Made by a program: the position numbers and the translations under genes. Shown one piece after another: positions 45,269 through 56,915 of a stretch of DNA of 64,000 nucleotides. Positions within the stretch are counted from its first letter, which is position 1. Every line of letters starts with the position of its first letter. The stretch lies in NCBI GenBank assembly GCA_033725935.1, contig MU867061.1:682001-746000 (forward strand), given 5' to 3'. Under the pieces are notes generated by a model. That model ran no database searches and was not told where the DNA came from. It saw only the letters and a list, made by a program, of their open reading frames with translations. The DNA is from Cladorrhinum sp. PSN259 (Eukaryota > Ascomycota > Sordariomycetes > Sordariales > Podosporaceae).

Positions 45269-45731
45269 TCACCGCTTCTTGGCCGCTTCCACCTTCTTCA
45301 ATTCCTCCCTGTTTGGGACGACGACCAATAATTAGTATACTTGGTTTCAGAGTTGTGCGGAAAAGAAAAGAGAAAGGAGGAAATGGGATGGGAGAATAAA
45401 TAAAATGCGCACTTTAGCTGATTGGAAAAATCGTCGCTCGTGTCATCGTCGTCCCATGATTCCTCCCAGAGGTGCTGCGTCGCGCCGCTTCCGGCTGCTG
45501 CTTCTGTGTCTTCGGCCTCCCAGTCTTTTTTTGTTCACCACATTAGTATAACATTATATTATAGTAATGGACAAGAGAGAGAAGAGAGGGTGAATTACCA
45601 TCAACGGGGAAATCCTCAAACTCGTCGTCCTCTTCGAGCGCCGCGGTGGCGGGCTTTTGTTGCTCTGAGGGGATCTGGTCGGGCTTCGAAGAGTCGGAGA
45701 GGGGCTTTTGGGCTGTGGAGGAAGATGCCAT
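45269..45731 (-). CDS. SEM1: SEM1/DSS1, small acidic 26S proteasome lid subunit
   Basis: Very small acidic protein of the 19S proteasome lid that also joins TREX-2 and BRCA2-like complexes. Three exons (45599-45731, 45413-45524, 45269-45308) are split by introns of 74 bp (GTAATT..AAG) and 104 bp (GTGCGC..CAG), giving 94 residues. The two hallmark acidic/aromatic motifs are present: EEDDEFEDFPVDDWEAED and HLWEESWDDDDTSDDFSNQL. A short basic helix ends the protein (LKKVEAAKKR). Both W-containing motifs are split from their flanks by introns, so single ORFs hide the gene. The identification is firm. Confidence 0.95.
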
Positions 45732-47082
45732 TTTTGGAGGGAATGTGTGTATTGTTGGTTTTGTTGGGGGGTTTGATGTTGGGAATGCGATCAGAGAGAG
45801 CTTGTCGCCGTGGTGGTTCTGATCTCCAAGGCAGCGGGGGCCGCGTCACTTAGTCTTCGTTTTCGATTCGGTTCGGCTATGATCGTTTGCGAGAACAAAA
45901 ACGGGGCCTTTTAGAGTAGGCGTGTGGAATGTCGCTCGGCGTAGAAAGAATCCGGGGTGGCGATGGGGGCTGGTCGTTTGCTGTGGTTGCGATTGCCTGG
46001 GTTTGGAGTTCAGCAGTGCAGTTGCAGTCAGGGCAGCGGCCGGGCCGCCTGCGGCGTGCGTAGAGCTGCGGCGGGTGTGGTGGGGGTGCGATGCTCATTA
46101 TGTAAGCATGAGCTTTTGACCGCCTTCCTCTTTTGGAATGACGACATTTACCTGATCGATAAGAGAGAGACCAGGATTTGCATTTCAGCGCCAGCGGGAA
46201 CTTGCGTGCAAACGAGATTCCGCATCCAGATGACGCCTGCAATTGACGAGTCAGGCTATGCTCGGTTTTTTGTTGCGCATTCGGAGGGTGTGTCACGTCA
46301 GCCTAGCTGGAAGAGGTTAATTATTCCAAAGACCCTTTTTACGAGTATTACAACTTAGGGGCTGTATCTATGATGACGAATTGAAAGGTCTTGGTATTGA
46401 CTTTGGGATTCTCCATTTAGGGGAAAGAAGAAACCCATGTTCAGCAAGTAAGATATAAAGTTCCCGATCCTTGGACTTCCTAATTCCCCGGCTCGGCAGA
46501 ATGTCGAAACATCAACCGGAAAGAGATTATGTCACACACACTCAAACACTCACTCTTGAGCCTTTTTCAGTCCTGACGATCGTCGTTCCAAGAACCGGGG
46601 AATAATCGGCCGTGGTTCGTGCGGAATGGAGATCTAATCGTCATTTCATTCTGCCCTGGTAGACGCGATGGATGGAGGGGCTCTTCCCTGCCGTGTCAGC
46701 ACCTCGCGCAACTCGCGCCGTTGAATGCAACAATGCTGCAGGGGTTTGGGCTGTATCTAAAAGGCAAACTAATCTACCCAGGGCTCTTCTGTTATTCCTT
46801 TTGAGCGCCGGCAAACTCGGTTCTTTTTCCTCAACTTTTTCCTCTTCGTCTCTTATTTCCACGGCACTTATGGTTTGTTTTAACGCCTGACGCCCGACCT
46901 AGGCTAGTTAAGCTACTGCAGGCTGAGCTTATCGTTATCTCCGATCCTCTCAAAGACTGACCCAAGCTTCCAAATCCACTTCCTTCCTTTCATGACGACA
47001 ACGCTCTGTTCTTTTTTTTATTTAAACGGCGACTATAGACGAGAACCGCGCACAGGTGAAGGATCTGTCAAATCCAGACATC
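45732..47082. other. Divergent intergenic region SEM1 / IML2
   Basis: About 1.35 kb between divergent start codons, so it contains both promoters. The overlapping small ORFs show no conserved features. Nothing else was recognised. Confidence 0.5.
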
Positions 47083-49575
47083 ATGTCTGGACTTCGCTCT
47101 TGGTTTCGCGGCTCGACGGCTGCTTCATCCAACACCAAGACGTCGATAAAGTCCAACAGTCCGGCGCCGAGCCCAACAGCGAGCACCCACTCCCTAAATG
47201 CCAAATCTCACAAACTAAAACGATCCCCCACTGCCCTCGCCGAAGAAAAAGAGATCCTCGACATGCAAGATGCCATGGCTGCCGTGAGCCTGATCATGAA
47301 CGACGACATCGATGGCGCCGAGGAAAAATTACGGGCACGAGGAGAGACTTCCACATTTCACCACTTGGGTCTGGGTGTGTCGACATTCTTGAGGAGTATC
47401 CTCAGTTTCGAAAAGGATATCATGACAGAAACGGCGACACGATTGAACGATACTGAGACACGAGCATGGAACGACATGAAAAGGGCAGAAAAGGAGGCGG
47501 CAAAAGCAAATGGTACTGCCACAGGTACTGGTTACTGGTACTCGGCAAAGTCGGCTGCTACCCCAGTTGCGGGAAGCGGGAGCACAAGCAACATCTATCC
47601 ACCGGGATCAGAGTTTGCTCTCGTCCACGCCGAGGCACAATTAATGAACGCCGTGGTGGCTGTCATGCACGAAAGTTTGACAGAGGGACTGAAGGGGTTT
47701 TACAAGTTGCGCAAGGCGTTCCTAACGCTGGATGGAATTATTGAGGCAGAGAAGCGATATGTAGACTCGGTAAACGGAGGATCCGGTCTACAATCCCAGA
47801 CGGCATCAAAGCCGCCGCGTAGGAAAAGCTTTTCGGAGGATCCTATGCCAGGAACTTTCGACGACTCCGAATTTGCCGATCTCGAAGACCCAGATACGCC
47901 CGTAGGGGCGGAAAAGGTGTCGAAAGATGTCAGCATTTCTGACACAGCCGTGCTTGACGAGAAACTCAACAAACTCGCATTTTCACCTCCAGATACTCCC
48001 GAAGTCTTTTCAACCCCATTGGAACAACCAACCCCTCAAAATGGTATTCTGACCCCCTCGAGCGCATCTCAGTTAGCCCTACTCAACGCGGCCGGCACAG
48101 ATGCTGCTCTGTTCAAATCCACCGTCGACATCTTCATCCACAGTGGCGCCAATATGTGCTTCGGTCTCCTTCTGCTTATCATCTCAATGGTTCCGCCGGC
48201 ATTTTCTCGCCTGCTTTACGTAATTGGCTTCAAGGGGGACCGAGATAGGGGCTTGAGCATGCTCTGGCAGTCAACAAAATTTGCTAACATCAACGGCGCC
48301 ATGGCAGCACTGGTGCTGCTCAATTACTATAATACCTTTCTCGGGATGGCTGATATCCTTCCCCCAGATCATGATCTCGACGTCAGTTCCACCGATTCCG
48401 GATCTTCCGCGTCAACTGAACTTGAAACTGTTGGATTCCCGAAAGAAAAGTGTACCGCTCTCTTGCACTCGATGCGTGAGCGGTATCCGGATTCGGGATT
48501 CTGGAAGTTAGAAGAGGCAAGAATTTGCGCCAACGATAGGAAGCTGGATGATGCAATCGCTTTGCTCAAGGCCAACACCGGGAACAAGATGAAACAGATT
48601 ACCGCGTTGAACAACTTCGAGTTGAGCATGAGTAGCATGTACGTGCTGGACTGGGCGGCCATGAAGGACAACTTCCTGCGCTGCGTTGAGCTCAACAATT
48701 GGAGTCATGCGTTGTATTATTACATTGCGGGCGCAGCCGAGGTTGAAATGTATCGAGATGCTGTGCATTCCTCCAGTGAGGCAGGGAAAGATGAGAAGGA
48801 AAAGAATGTGTTGGCAACCGAAGCGACCAAGCACAAGAAACTGGCACAGGAATATCTGCGCAAGGCACCGACTGTGGCAGGCAAGAAGAAGTTCATGGCG
48901 AAACAGATGCCATTCGAGGTTTTTGTGTGCAGAAAACTCCAGAAGTGGGAAGAGCGGGCAAAATCTTTGGATGTTGATCTCATCGATGCCATTGCAGTCA
49001 GCCCGGCAATTGAGATCATTTACCTCTGGAATGGTAGCAAGAGGATGTCTCCTGACCAGTTGGAGAAGGCAAGGGAGTACAACAAGTGGGAGAGGTGTAC
49101 GATCAGTACCGAGAAGCTGGCCAAGATCAAAGAGGAGAAGGATGAGGTGGCCATCCAGCTCTTATCTGAGTCTGCTTTGTTAAGGCAGCTGGGCAAGGGT
49201 GCTGAAGCGAGGGCTCTTGTTGAGCCGTTGTTGGATATGGACAAGTATGTGACCATTATTACAGGACTTTTGGCCTCACCTTGCTAACCTCTCTGCAGAA
49301 CTATCTTCAAGGGCCCTACAAAAGACGATTATTGCCAGGCTGCGGCGCATTACGAGCTTGCAGCAGTGGCGTGGATGGATGTTTGCAACCCCGACGCATG
49401 GCCCAAAACTGGCGTCGATGAGTTCCGTCGCGAAAAGGCAGACGAGTGTCAGCTGTACCTCGAAAAGGTTTCCAAGTGGGAAGGATTTGTGTTGGATGCC
49501 CGTTTTGGTATGAGAGTCAAGGCAGGTTCCGAGACGATGAGGTGGTTCAAGGCTAAAAAGGGATGGGCGGTATAA
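47083..49575 (+). CDS. IML2: IML2-like TPR protein (inclusion body clearance / TTC39 family)
   Basis: Fungal member of the IML2/TTC39 family. Yeast Iml2 helps clear misfolded-protein inclusions by linking lipid droplets to them. Exon 1 (47083-49244) and exon 2 (49299-49575) flank a 54-bp intron (GTATGT..CAG), giving 812 residues. The start MSGLRSWFRG at 47083 is the family's usual start. Landmarks are MQDAMAAVSLIMNDDIDGAE, GVSTFLRSILSFEKDIM, FALVHAEAQLMNAVVAVMHES, a central Ser/Pro-rich insert, and C-terminal tetratricopeptide-like helices. The end AAAHYELAAVAWMD is TPR-like. The central insert (about residues 230-350) is disordered and probably a phosphorylation region. Confidence 0.9.
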
Positions 49576-50094
49576 ACTTTTCATTTGTGGAAAGAATGGA
49601 TGATTGGATGGCGTTCATGATTGGATATGGCATACAAAGGGATATAACGTAAGGCAAGACAAGGCAAGGCAGGGCAAACAGCATGGAAGCACGGCTTGTA
49701 CATACGCCGCATATCGATTTGAAACAGCCTGTGGTAAAGAGGAGATTTTTGAAGTTTTTAGAAGGGGTTTGCATTCTTCCGGCACATGGCGCAAAATACA
49801 CGCATTCTGTTGGGCGTCGTTGATATTCTTGTCAAATACTGCCACAATATACCGCCTTTAAAGGGAACCTGATTTGGTTACCCTGTGACGTCATCCCTGT
49901 GAGATGAATCAGGAAGAGATCTGGAATGCCTCAAAGTGAAGGTGCTTGCTGTAATTTTTGTTTGGAAACAAACGTTTTCTTGGCATCCACCACCCCTACT
50001 CCGGCCTCAAAGCCAAAGAACAATAACATACCCAAGCCAAGTCATCGGCAGGGCGGCCCACAAATCTCATCCAACATACAGTCAGTCCTCCGAA
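49576..50094. other. Short intergenic spacer
   Basis: IML2 3' flank and promoter of the desaturase-like gene. A run of AAGGCAAGACAAGGCAAGGC lies near 49651-49676. The frame of the downstream gene stays open upstream of its chosen ATG. Confidence 0.5.
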
Positions 50095-51327
50095 ATGGAC
50101 TTGCTGTTATCTCTCCCTGTAGCCTCATACTTTTGGTCAACAAGTCTCACATCATGGTCGACATCACTCAACCTCCTCTTCTTTTACATGACCTGGTCGA
50201 CCCTCGTGCTCAGCCACTCACCAGTCAAGATTGAGATAGTAGGCACCACCGCGATACGCTTAGGGTTATGGCTTCTCCCGTCCATAGCCTTCTTACTCTT
50301 CGATACCCTCCTCCCTTCTCTCTCGGAAGCAGTCAAGTACAGCCGGAGGCAATCACTCCCACCGCGAGACGCAAAAGCAATCAGCAAACTCATCGGCCTC
50401 GCACTATTCAACCTCGGCCTGGAAACAGCACTTGAGGGGTTTCTGTCATACTCCCTTGCCTTCCTCATCGGCAGCCCTGTTTTCAGAACGACTACTACGC
50501 TGCCTTTGCCGTGGCAGATGATCAAGCACATCGGAATTCTATTTGCGGGCAGGGAAGTAATAGGGTACTACATCCACCGATTTCTCCTGCACAGCTCTCG
50601 CTTGTCCACTCCGACTATTACTACTACGAAATCAACCCGACGAAGCTCGATCCTACCACGAAAATTCAGTGTCTCCTCCTCTGGCAGGAAATCAAAGACA
50701 ACTCATAATAAACTCGCCTCCTGGCACAGCGCTTACTCCCACTCGTCCACATCATCTCCGGCTTCTTCTTCTTCCTCCCCGCCATTTTCTTTGCAGATCG
50801 GAACCGACCACCCCTTTACCTTTTTACTCCACCGCTTCCTACCGATATACTTGCCCTCCCTGCTCACGAGCCTTTTACCTTTAACATTATCGTCAAACCT
50901 CCATTTGCTCACTTATTTTCTTTTCGTCGGACTGACTACCCTAGAGGACACGTTCTCGCACTCTGGGTACTCGTTTATTCCCGGGTTGATAATGGGCGGG
51001 ATCACGAGACGGACAAGCATGCATTATGAATCAGGGGGAAAGGGAAACTATGCAAGCTGGGGAGTTATGGATTGGTTGTGCGGCACTTCGCTGGTTAAGG
51101 GCAGGGGGGTTGTTGATGATTTTAGGGATGAGGTTGGACTGAGAGGAAAGTTGGATGGGGTTGAGGAAGAGAGAGGGTTGATTGAAGGGGTATGGGAGGG
51201 GGTTACTAGTAAGGGAAAGAGGGGAAGGAAGAACCGGGGTGGGGCGAAGAATGCGGGAGAGAGCCTGAGGAGTAGGAGTAGTAGGAGGAGAAAGGTTTCT
51301 GAGGGTGAGAGGGAGTGGAGGGACTGA
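50095..51327 (+). CDS. Sterol desaturase / fatty-acid hydroxylase superfamily membrane enzyme
   Basis: Di-iron membrane oxygenase of the FA_hydroxylase superfamily, acting on sterols or lipids in the ER. Single exon of 410 residues, with ATG at 50095 (an in-frame ATG at 49936 adds a poor leader). Histidine clusters are HRFLLH, WHSAYSHS, DTFSHSGYSF and MHYESGGKGNYASWGVMDWLCGTS, the last being the usual C-terminal signature. Three or four hydrophobic helices precede and lie between them. Between the first and second clusters there is a Ser/Thr/Arg-rich insert of about 30 residues not expected in the family. The C-terminal 90 residues are strongly basic and Gly/Arg-rich. The exact substrate cannot be assigned. 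Confidence 0.82.
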   Translation: MDLLLSLPVASYFWSTSLTSWSTSLNLLFFYMTWSTLVLSHSPVKIEIVGTTAIRLGLWLLPSIAFLLFDTLLPSLSEAVKYSRRQSLPPRDAKAISKLIGLALFNLGLETALEGFLSYSLAFLIGSPVFRTTTTLPLPWQMIKHIGILFAGREVIGYYIHRFLLHSSRLSTPTITTTKSTRRSSILPRKFSVSSSGRKSKTTHNKLASWHSAYSHSSTSSPASSSSSPPFSLQIGTDHPFTFLLHRFLPIYLPSLLTSLLPLTLSSNLHLLTYFLFVGLTTLEDTFSHSGYSFIPGLIMGGITRRTSMHYESGGKGNYASWGVMDWLCGTSLVKGRGVVDDFRDEVGLRGKLDGVEEERGLIEGVWEGVTSKGKRGRKNRGGAKNAGESLRSRSSRRRKVSEGEREWRD

Positions 51328-51542
51328 GGTTGTGTTAGATGGGTTCTTAATCTCATGCGGTTGTGAATGTTATGCGAGCATATGCTAAACTTGGATTTAT
51401 TATTTTCTGGACAATGCCTGATATGACTTGGTCTAGCAGGAGCTAAAGAGTTTTGGGATGTTTTTGAGATTTATGTTTATGTCAAGTTAGGCAAGAGCAT
51501 TTGCGGTCACATAATGGAAAGAGGGAAAATATCAAAAAGCTC

Positions 51543-51565
51543 CCCGACTACTCTAGGTAGTCGGG
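51543..51565. repeat. Perfect 9-bp inverted repeat (hairpin)
   Basis: CCCGACTAC and GTAGTCGGG flank a 5-nt loop. On the minus strand the hairpin is followed by a T-run (near 51535-51540), so it could end a short minus-strand transcript coming from the tRNA-like element. Confidence 0.8.
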
Positions 51566-51600
51566 TCCGAAAAACCCTCTTACGAGTTTTTACGACTTGG

Positions 51601-51720
51601 GTCGCCCGTCGCCTGATTCGAACGCGGGGGTCCTCGGGCTTTCGCAGACCCCCCAGACGCTGTGGGAGAACGATGTTTGTCTCTTAGCTAACCATCAGTG
51701 GCCAGACCGCTACACCACAC
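51601..51720 (-). ncRNA. tRNA-like / Pol III-type element with A and B boxes (degenerate)
   Basis: On the minus strand, TGGTGTAGCGGTCTGG (51702-51717) resembles an A box and GCGTTCGAATCA (about 51613-51624) a B box, roughly 80 bp apart. Between them lies a stem with GGGGGTC/GACCCCC arms (about 51626-51653) that resembles a long variable arm. The acceptor stem does not pair (7 nt before the A box versus GGGCGAC after the T loop), and the T stem has several mismatches. It is therefore not a standard functional tRNA. It may be a tRNA pseudogene, a tRNA-derived SINE head, or a Pol III-transcribed RNA ending at the T-run beyond the hairpin. Confidence 0.4.
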
Positions 51721-53948
51721 ACGTATTCCTTTGTCTGTGTGGATATTGGTAATTGGTTGGGAGTCTGCGTGCGGGAAGTTGTATATATACCGTCGGCAGA
51801 ATTTTGGTCTCCATCTTTTCCACGTACAAGCCGATCGCTACCACAACAATATTCCCCACGACCAGACTTCTTCGTTTCTCTCACTGTCAGCTTCTTTCTT
51901 CCTAGACCTTAGCTTTTCTTCCACTTCTTCTCCACCTCTTTTCACCACGACGCCCCATTCCCCCATCTCAGGCTTGCTCTCTGAAATCCCGCCTGGACTA
52001 AGTACAGCATCTGATGCCACTCGCTTCAAACAACTGCACTCCTTCTCCTTAACGCCAACTTGAACCTCAACTTTAGTGGGATATTTCACCTATTTCGTTG
52101 CAATGATAAACTCGAACCCCCACTTTGCCTACACAGCCAATCTCGAAAGGAACAACAGATGTTACCAGCATGGCTACGAATAGAAGTTCCGCCTTGAGAA
52201 GTTCGTCATTTGCAATGCCTACACCGACAAACAGCCAACAGGCCTGGTAACCTTGCACCGGCTTCTTGGGAGGTGATTGTATCTGCTTCGAAGAAAATAA
52301 TCGACAAGATTATAGGCCCGTCGCTAGTTCAAGGTCCTGCAGATAATCGGCCGTGTCCAAATGGTGACAACCTCGTGGGCTGCATCCCCACTGTATAACC
52401 GTTATGGGATTCAAGGGAACGGGTGTGTAATCGGAATAATTCTTCGGTTAAAAACGTTATCCTGCTATAGAATAGTCCTAGTGTAGACATTAATGAGACA
52501 AGCCTTTTGAAGATCTTGAAGATCTTCGGGGTGGGGGCGATATTTGGCGACCGCTATTGGATTTGGGGTTTCACTAGATCAAGAAATGCAAGAGACACTG
52601 ACCACACACAAAAAAAGATCTGCTTGCATACCAGTTCTCCTCCCACAAAATTATGATTGATCACCATCCCATCATACCCATTTAGTTATTCACGGGAGCG
52701 CGGAAAGCGACAATAAAGTTAATAACCTGGAAAAGAAGGGAGACTGCAGACCTTGGAGCTCCTCCTGCCGAATGATACAAGATAACTGGACCTGGGTTCG
52801 GCCGAGTGCTACCATGGCCCACTGTTTCCTTCGAGAATTAATTCCCGAAGAATTCCAGATGGAAATCCCAAATCTCAAAAAAGTCCATTCAGGACCCAAG
52901 AAACCTTTCCGACTCCACTTTTGGCAAGCGACCAATCTGGACTCCCTATTGGATTTGTCGCAGGTAGAGAATGGTCACATTCCGTTTGTTGTTCAGACTG
53001 ATGATTGGAATGGCCCAGGTTTGAGGTGCAGATGCAAATGCAGATGCAATGTGAGTGTGTTACCTGCTCCTGCATCTTTGTTGGGGTCAGGGGGTCAGAC
53101 GTCCGGGGCACGCAAATGCAGTCGTGGGGGAAAGAGGGGCTCTGCAGCACCTGATTGGCTGACACCTGCAGCTCAGGGGGCGCTCCAATGCAATGGAATG
53201 CATGGCTGCTGAGGCCAGTGCGTTCTCGTCCCGTCCGACCCTTCAATTGTCACCCTCTTTTTCGGGGTCTCGCTCTGGACGGGATTTGGGGCATCTCTGG
53301 AATTTGGTAGGGAAATGGGTGCCACGGAGTTGCTCCTTCAAGCTGTTTGCTTTTTTCGATAAAGTTAACGTCTCCGGTGCCGAACGTACTCAAACTGCTA
53401 ACAATGGTCTGTTCCCAAGAGGTTTTGTTTAATTTAATTATTGGCCTGTCTTGATTGCTCCACATCCACCCCCCTCAGGTTCGTTCTCTGGCCGACCGGA
53501 CTCCTGCAGCCGCGCAACGACTTCTTTTTTTCCTGACCCGGTCTCCCTTTTCTGGGCGAGTTAGCGCATGGCATTGACCGAAACCTTCTTCGTCTCTGCA
53601 AGCCACCGTTGACAGGACAGAACCGACCATCACCGCAGGGGTGTCCAGTGCGTTAACCATTCGATTCCAACGCCCGGTTCGCGGTTGCGTCGCCGAGACG
53701 TGTTTGCATGTTTCCATCTGCAGGAGAAGGTCTCAACAATTAGCCGCACCGACCGCAGATCGACCGACAAGAAAAAGTGAGACATCAATATTCGGTAGTG
53801 GTCCGCCGTACATACGCAGATACGCAGCATCCCAGGTTGGACCCGCCGCAAGAGGCTTTGCGGCGCGCCGGTAAACGTGGTAGACGACAAATTCTGTCGA
53901 ACGTTAATAGCCCCTCGTCCCACGCCGCCGCCGTCACCACCCGCTGCC

Positions 53949-56915
53949 ATGGACCAGTTCTCTCTGTCCACCGTCCCACCAATCCCCCGCAAGTCCCGCG
54001 ACAGAGAACGTAGCAGACGCCTCGGTCTCGATCCCCCGCACGCCATTGACACAAACTTCGACCGTGACCGGATCCGCGACCGTGACCGAGACCGCGATAC
54101 CGACGTCTTTTCCGACTGGACCGACCGAGACCGACAGCGATACGCCGATAAATATCTCCGCGACAGAGGGGGCGACCAAATTTCCCCCATTGCTCCTGCG
54201 TCGCCCGAAGTCATCTCGTCCCTTATCACATCCCTCTCCGTTATCTCGAGACCCCTTAGCAACCACTTTGAAAGTCCGTCCTATCTCAGCCCGATAGCAG
54301 GTCCGGGCAGTCCAATCAACATCTCGTTTCCGGGATCCCCCACTCAGAGCAGCGGTTCCTTCGGCGTCGACTACGGCGCATTTTCCAAGCCATCCCTCGG
54401 TCGACTTCGTGAAGAGAATGCGTCGTTAGATGAGCTTGCGGCGAGCGCTCCGGTCATCCGGACCTCCAAACCTCCAAGTGGTCGTTCGCCACTGACGGCG
54501 CCCAAATCCCCAAAGAGCCCCTCGTCAAAAGAGTCTGGCCTGCGGGGACTTTTGTCCAGAGGAAGTAGCAGTGCTTTTTCGCGCCCGTCCAGCAAGGGAT
54601 CTGTGGGATCTGCAGCCGAGAGTGTTGCGAGCGGTATTGGAAAGCTCACCGTCGAACGAAGCACGACTGAGCCGACATCTCCTGGCATTGAAGGACACGG
54701 TTTAAAGAAGCAAAAGTCATTTGAGGGTTGGGGTTGGAAAAACGGGAGAAGCCACCGTGGGCTGAAGTATATGAGCAGCAGGGAGAAACTACGGGAAAAA
54801 GAAGCAGACAAGAAACGAGCGACCTATAACATTGCTGGTGGTGGCCCCCCAAGCGGTAACACCACTCCGCACCTAGACCCGTTTGCGGCAGAGTCCGTTA
54901 TCAACGAGGAAACAAACCTTGACGAGCGCCTAGACACAATTCACGCCAGCCCCCGAGCGATACCAACAAGAGACTCTTCTCTGAGGAAGACTGGAAGCGG
55001 CGCTAAGAGGTCATCCACCCGCGCTTCCCGAAATTCCAAGCGGGACAGCAACACAATCCTTGAGACGGACGAACCAGGAGCCAGCGGACGAACTTCGCGT
55101 AACTCCCACAAGAAGCGACACTCTGGAAGGCACACCCTTGACCCCTTGAGACTCTCAGCAGACATGTCGTCGCGGGCGAATTCAGCATTGAGCGTGGGTC
55201 CTTTGACCCCGTCTGGCAATTTGTTTTCGGACACGGATGCCCTCGATGACGGCGCACCATCTCCAGCTATTGGTCAGGGACGTCGCCGAGACCGCGAGGC
55301 AAACACAGACGCCAATAAGCGACGATCTGGTCGCATGACTCCAGACCCATTCGGTGGCTACGCCAGTGATAGCGCAGTGAAGTCGAAACGCAGCAGCACG
55401 AGGCTGAAGAGACTCTCTGGAGCTCCAAGTCCTACCCCTGACAAGTCGTCGGACAGGTTTTCTACAAATGGGGCAAGCACACACGGTGACCATCCCCACG
55501 TCGCCTACGAGCGACCTCCCAGCGCCGACAGCATTGATGATGCAGTTGAGAGCTATCTCTGCAGCCCTAGACTGAGCCAAAAGATTCGGCATCCGCAGAC
55601 CGGCAGAGTCATTAGCTTTAGCGAAGTTGGAGACCCGAACGGAAGCGCCGTCTTTTGCTGTGTTGGCATGGGATTGACCAGATACATTACTGCTTTTTAC
55701 GACGAGTTGGCATTAACATTGAAGCTTCGCTTGATCACACCAGATCGCCCTGGTGTTGGAGACAGCGAGCCTTATGCCGACGGCACCGCGACTCCATTGG
55801 GCTGGCCCGGTAAGTTTTTGTTCTCTGATATGCTGCCCAACTCTTTCAACTGACCCCTATTTTTGTTTTCAGATGATGTCTATGCGATCTGCCAATCTCT
55901 CAAGATTACAAAGTTTTCTATTTTGGCCCACTCGGCCGGCGCCATTTACGCACTCGCTACGGCGCTTCGAATGCCGCAACACATCCGCGGCAGGATACAT
56001 CTTCTTGCCCCCTGGATTCCCCCATCGCAGATGAACGTTTTTGGAACAAGCGCACAAACACCATTACCGCCAACCAACGCAATACCCACGAGTCAGAGGA
56101 TATTACGGGCATTGCCCACACCAATTCTCAAGGCTGCCAACAGCAGCTTCATGACGGCCACAAGCTCTAGCATTACCAGTTCATTACCGAAACAAAAGAG
56201 GGCCAAGAGAGAGAAGAGGGATAAGGCAGCGAGGGAGAATAGAGATCATGCCAAGGCGCAAACAAACGGAACGGATAACAAGGAGAACCAAGCTCACGAT
56301 AATGAATCATCAGCCGAGCTGGCTCGAGTCTCTGCAGATGAGAACATGGACCGATTCCGTCCAACGGTAACTAGTCCTAACGGTTCCGGCGGCATCGGTC
56401 ACCGTCATCACCGATCCAACTCGACCCACCGCGGTTTCCAACGGCACTCGTCAAACGACCGCGTCATCTCGGCCGCGGCGGCGCTTGCACAAGCTCAACA
56501 GAACAAGGAACGGCAGGAGTTGTACGACAACCGACTAACGCACTCGATTTGGCACTTGGCTACAACTGGAGCCAACCCGGCTGTTGACCTCTTGGTCTGT
56601 CTTGAACGTCGTCACACAATTGGTTTCCGATATGTTGATATTACCAGACCGGTCATTATTCATCACGGCAGTCGCGACACTCGAGTTCCGGTTGACAATG
56701 TCAGATGGCTTGGCAAGACGATGCGCAGGTGCGAGGTGCGTGTTCTTGAAGGAGAAGGACACGGTTTGATGGCCAGCGCTCAGGTCATGGCTGGAGTGCT
56801 CATGGAGATCAGCCAGGAATGGGACGAGTGGAGCCGTGTGACTGGAGCGACGGGAAAAAAAGATTCTGAAAGGAGGAGAGGCTCGAGCTTTAATGGTATT
56901 GGCCAGGCAAGATGA
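53949..56915 (+). CDS. Alpha/beta hydrolase with long disordered N-terminal region
   Basis: Two exons (53949-55809, 55873-56915) flank a 63-bp intron and give 967 residues. Residues 1-540 are disordered: Ser/Pro/Arg-rich, with an Arg/Asp alternating tract (DRDRIRDRDRDRDTD) and many SP/TP sites. The hydrolase fold starts near residue 545 (SQKIRHPQTGRVISFSEVGD). The nucleophile elbow is AHSAGA, the acid is in HHGSRDTRVPVD and the His in EGEGHGLM. The family lid is replaced by a long polar insert (Lys/Arg/Asn-rich, about 150 residues) between Ser and Asp. The intron falls between the first strands and the Ser elbow. Substrate is unknown. The N-terminal region suggests control by phosphorylation or complex assembly. 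Confidence 0.88.

Larger units (their letters stand above)
51328..53948. other. Intergenic region including a Pol III-like element
   Basis: About 2.6 kb. The left part holds the tRNA-like/hairpin element annotated separately. The ORF at 52772-53212 has unlikely composition, including a short GCAGATGCAAAT repeat near 53026-53050, and is rejected. The right 500 bases are the promoter and leader of the alpha/beta hydrolase gene. Confidence 0.45.

Noticed and set aside
51601..51720. Functional tRNA gene with long variable arm
   Set aside because: The acceptor stem does not pair and the T stem has several mismatches, so only a degenerate tRNA-like element is reported.
52772..53212. 146-codon plus-strand ORF
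   Set aside because: The second half comes from a GCAGATGCAAAT-type short repeat and the composition is implausible. Antisense frames are equally open.
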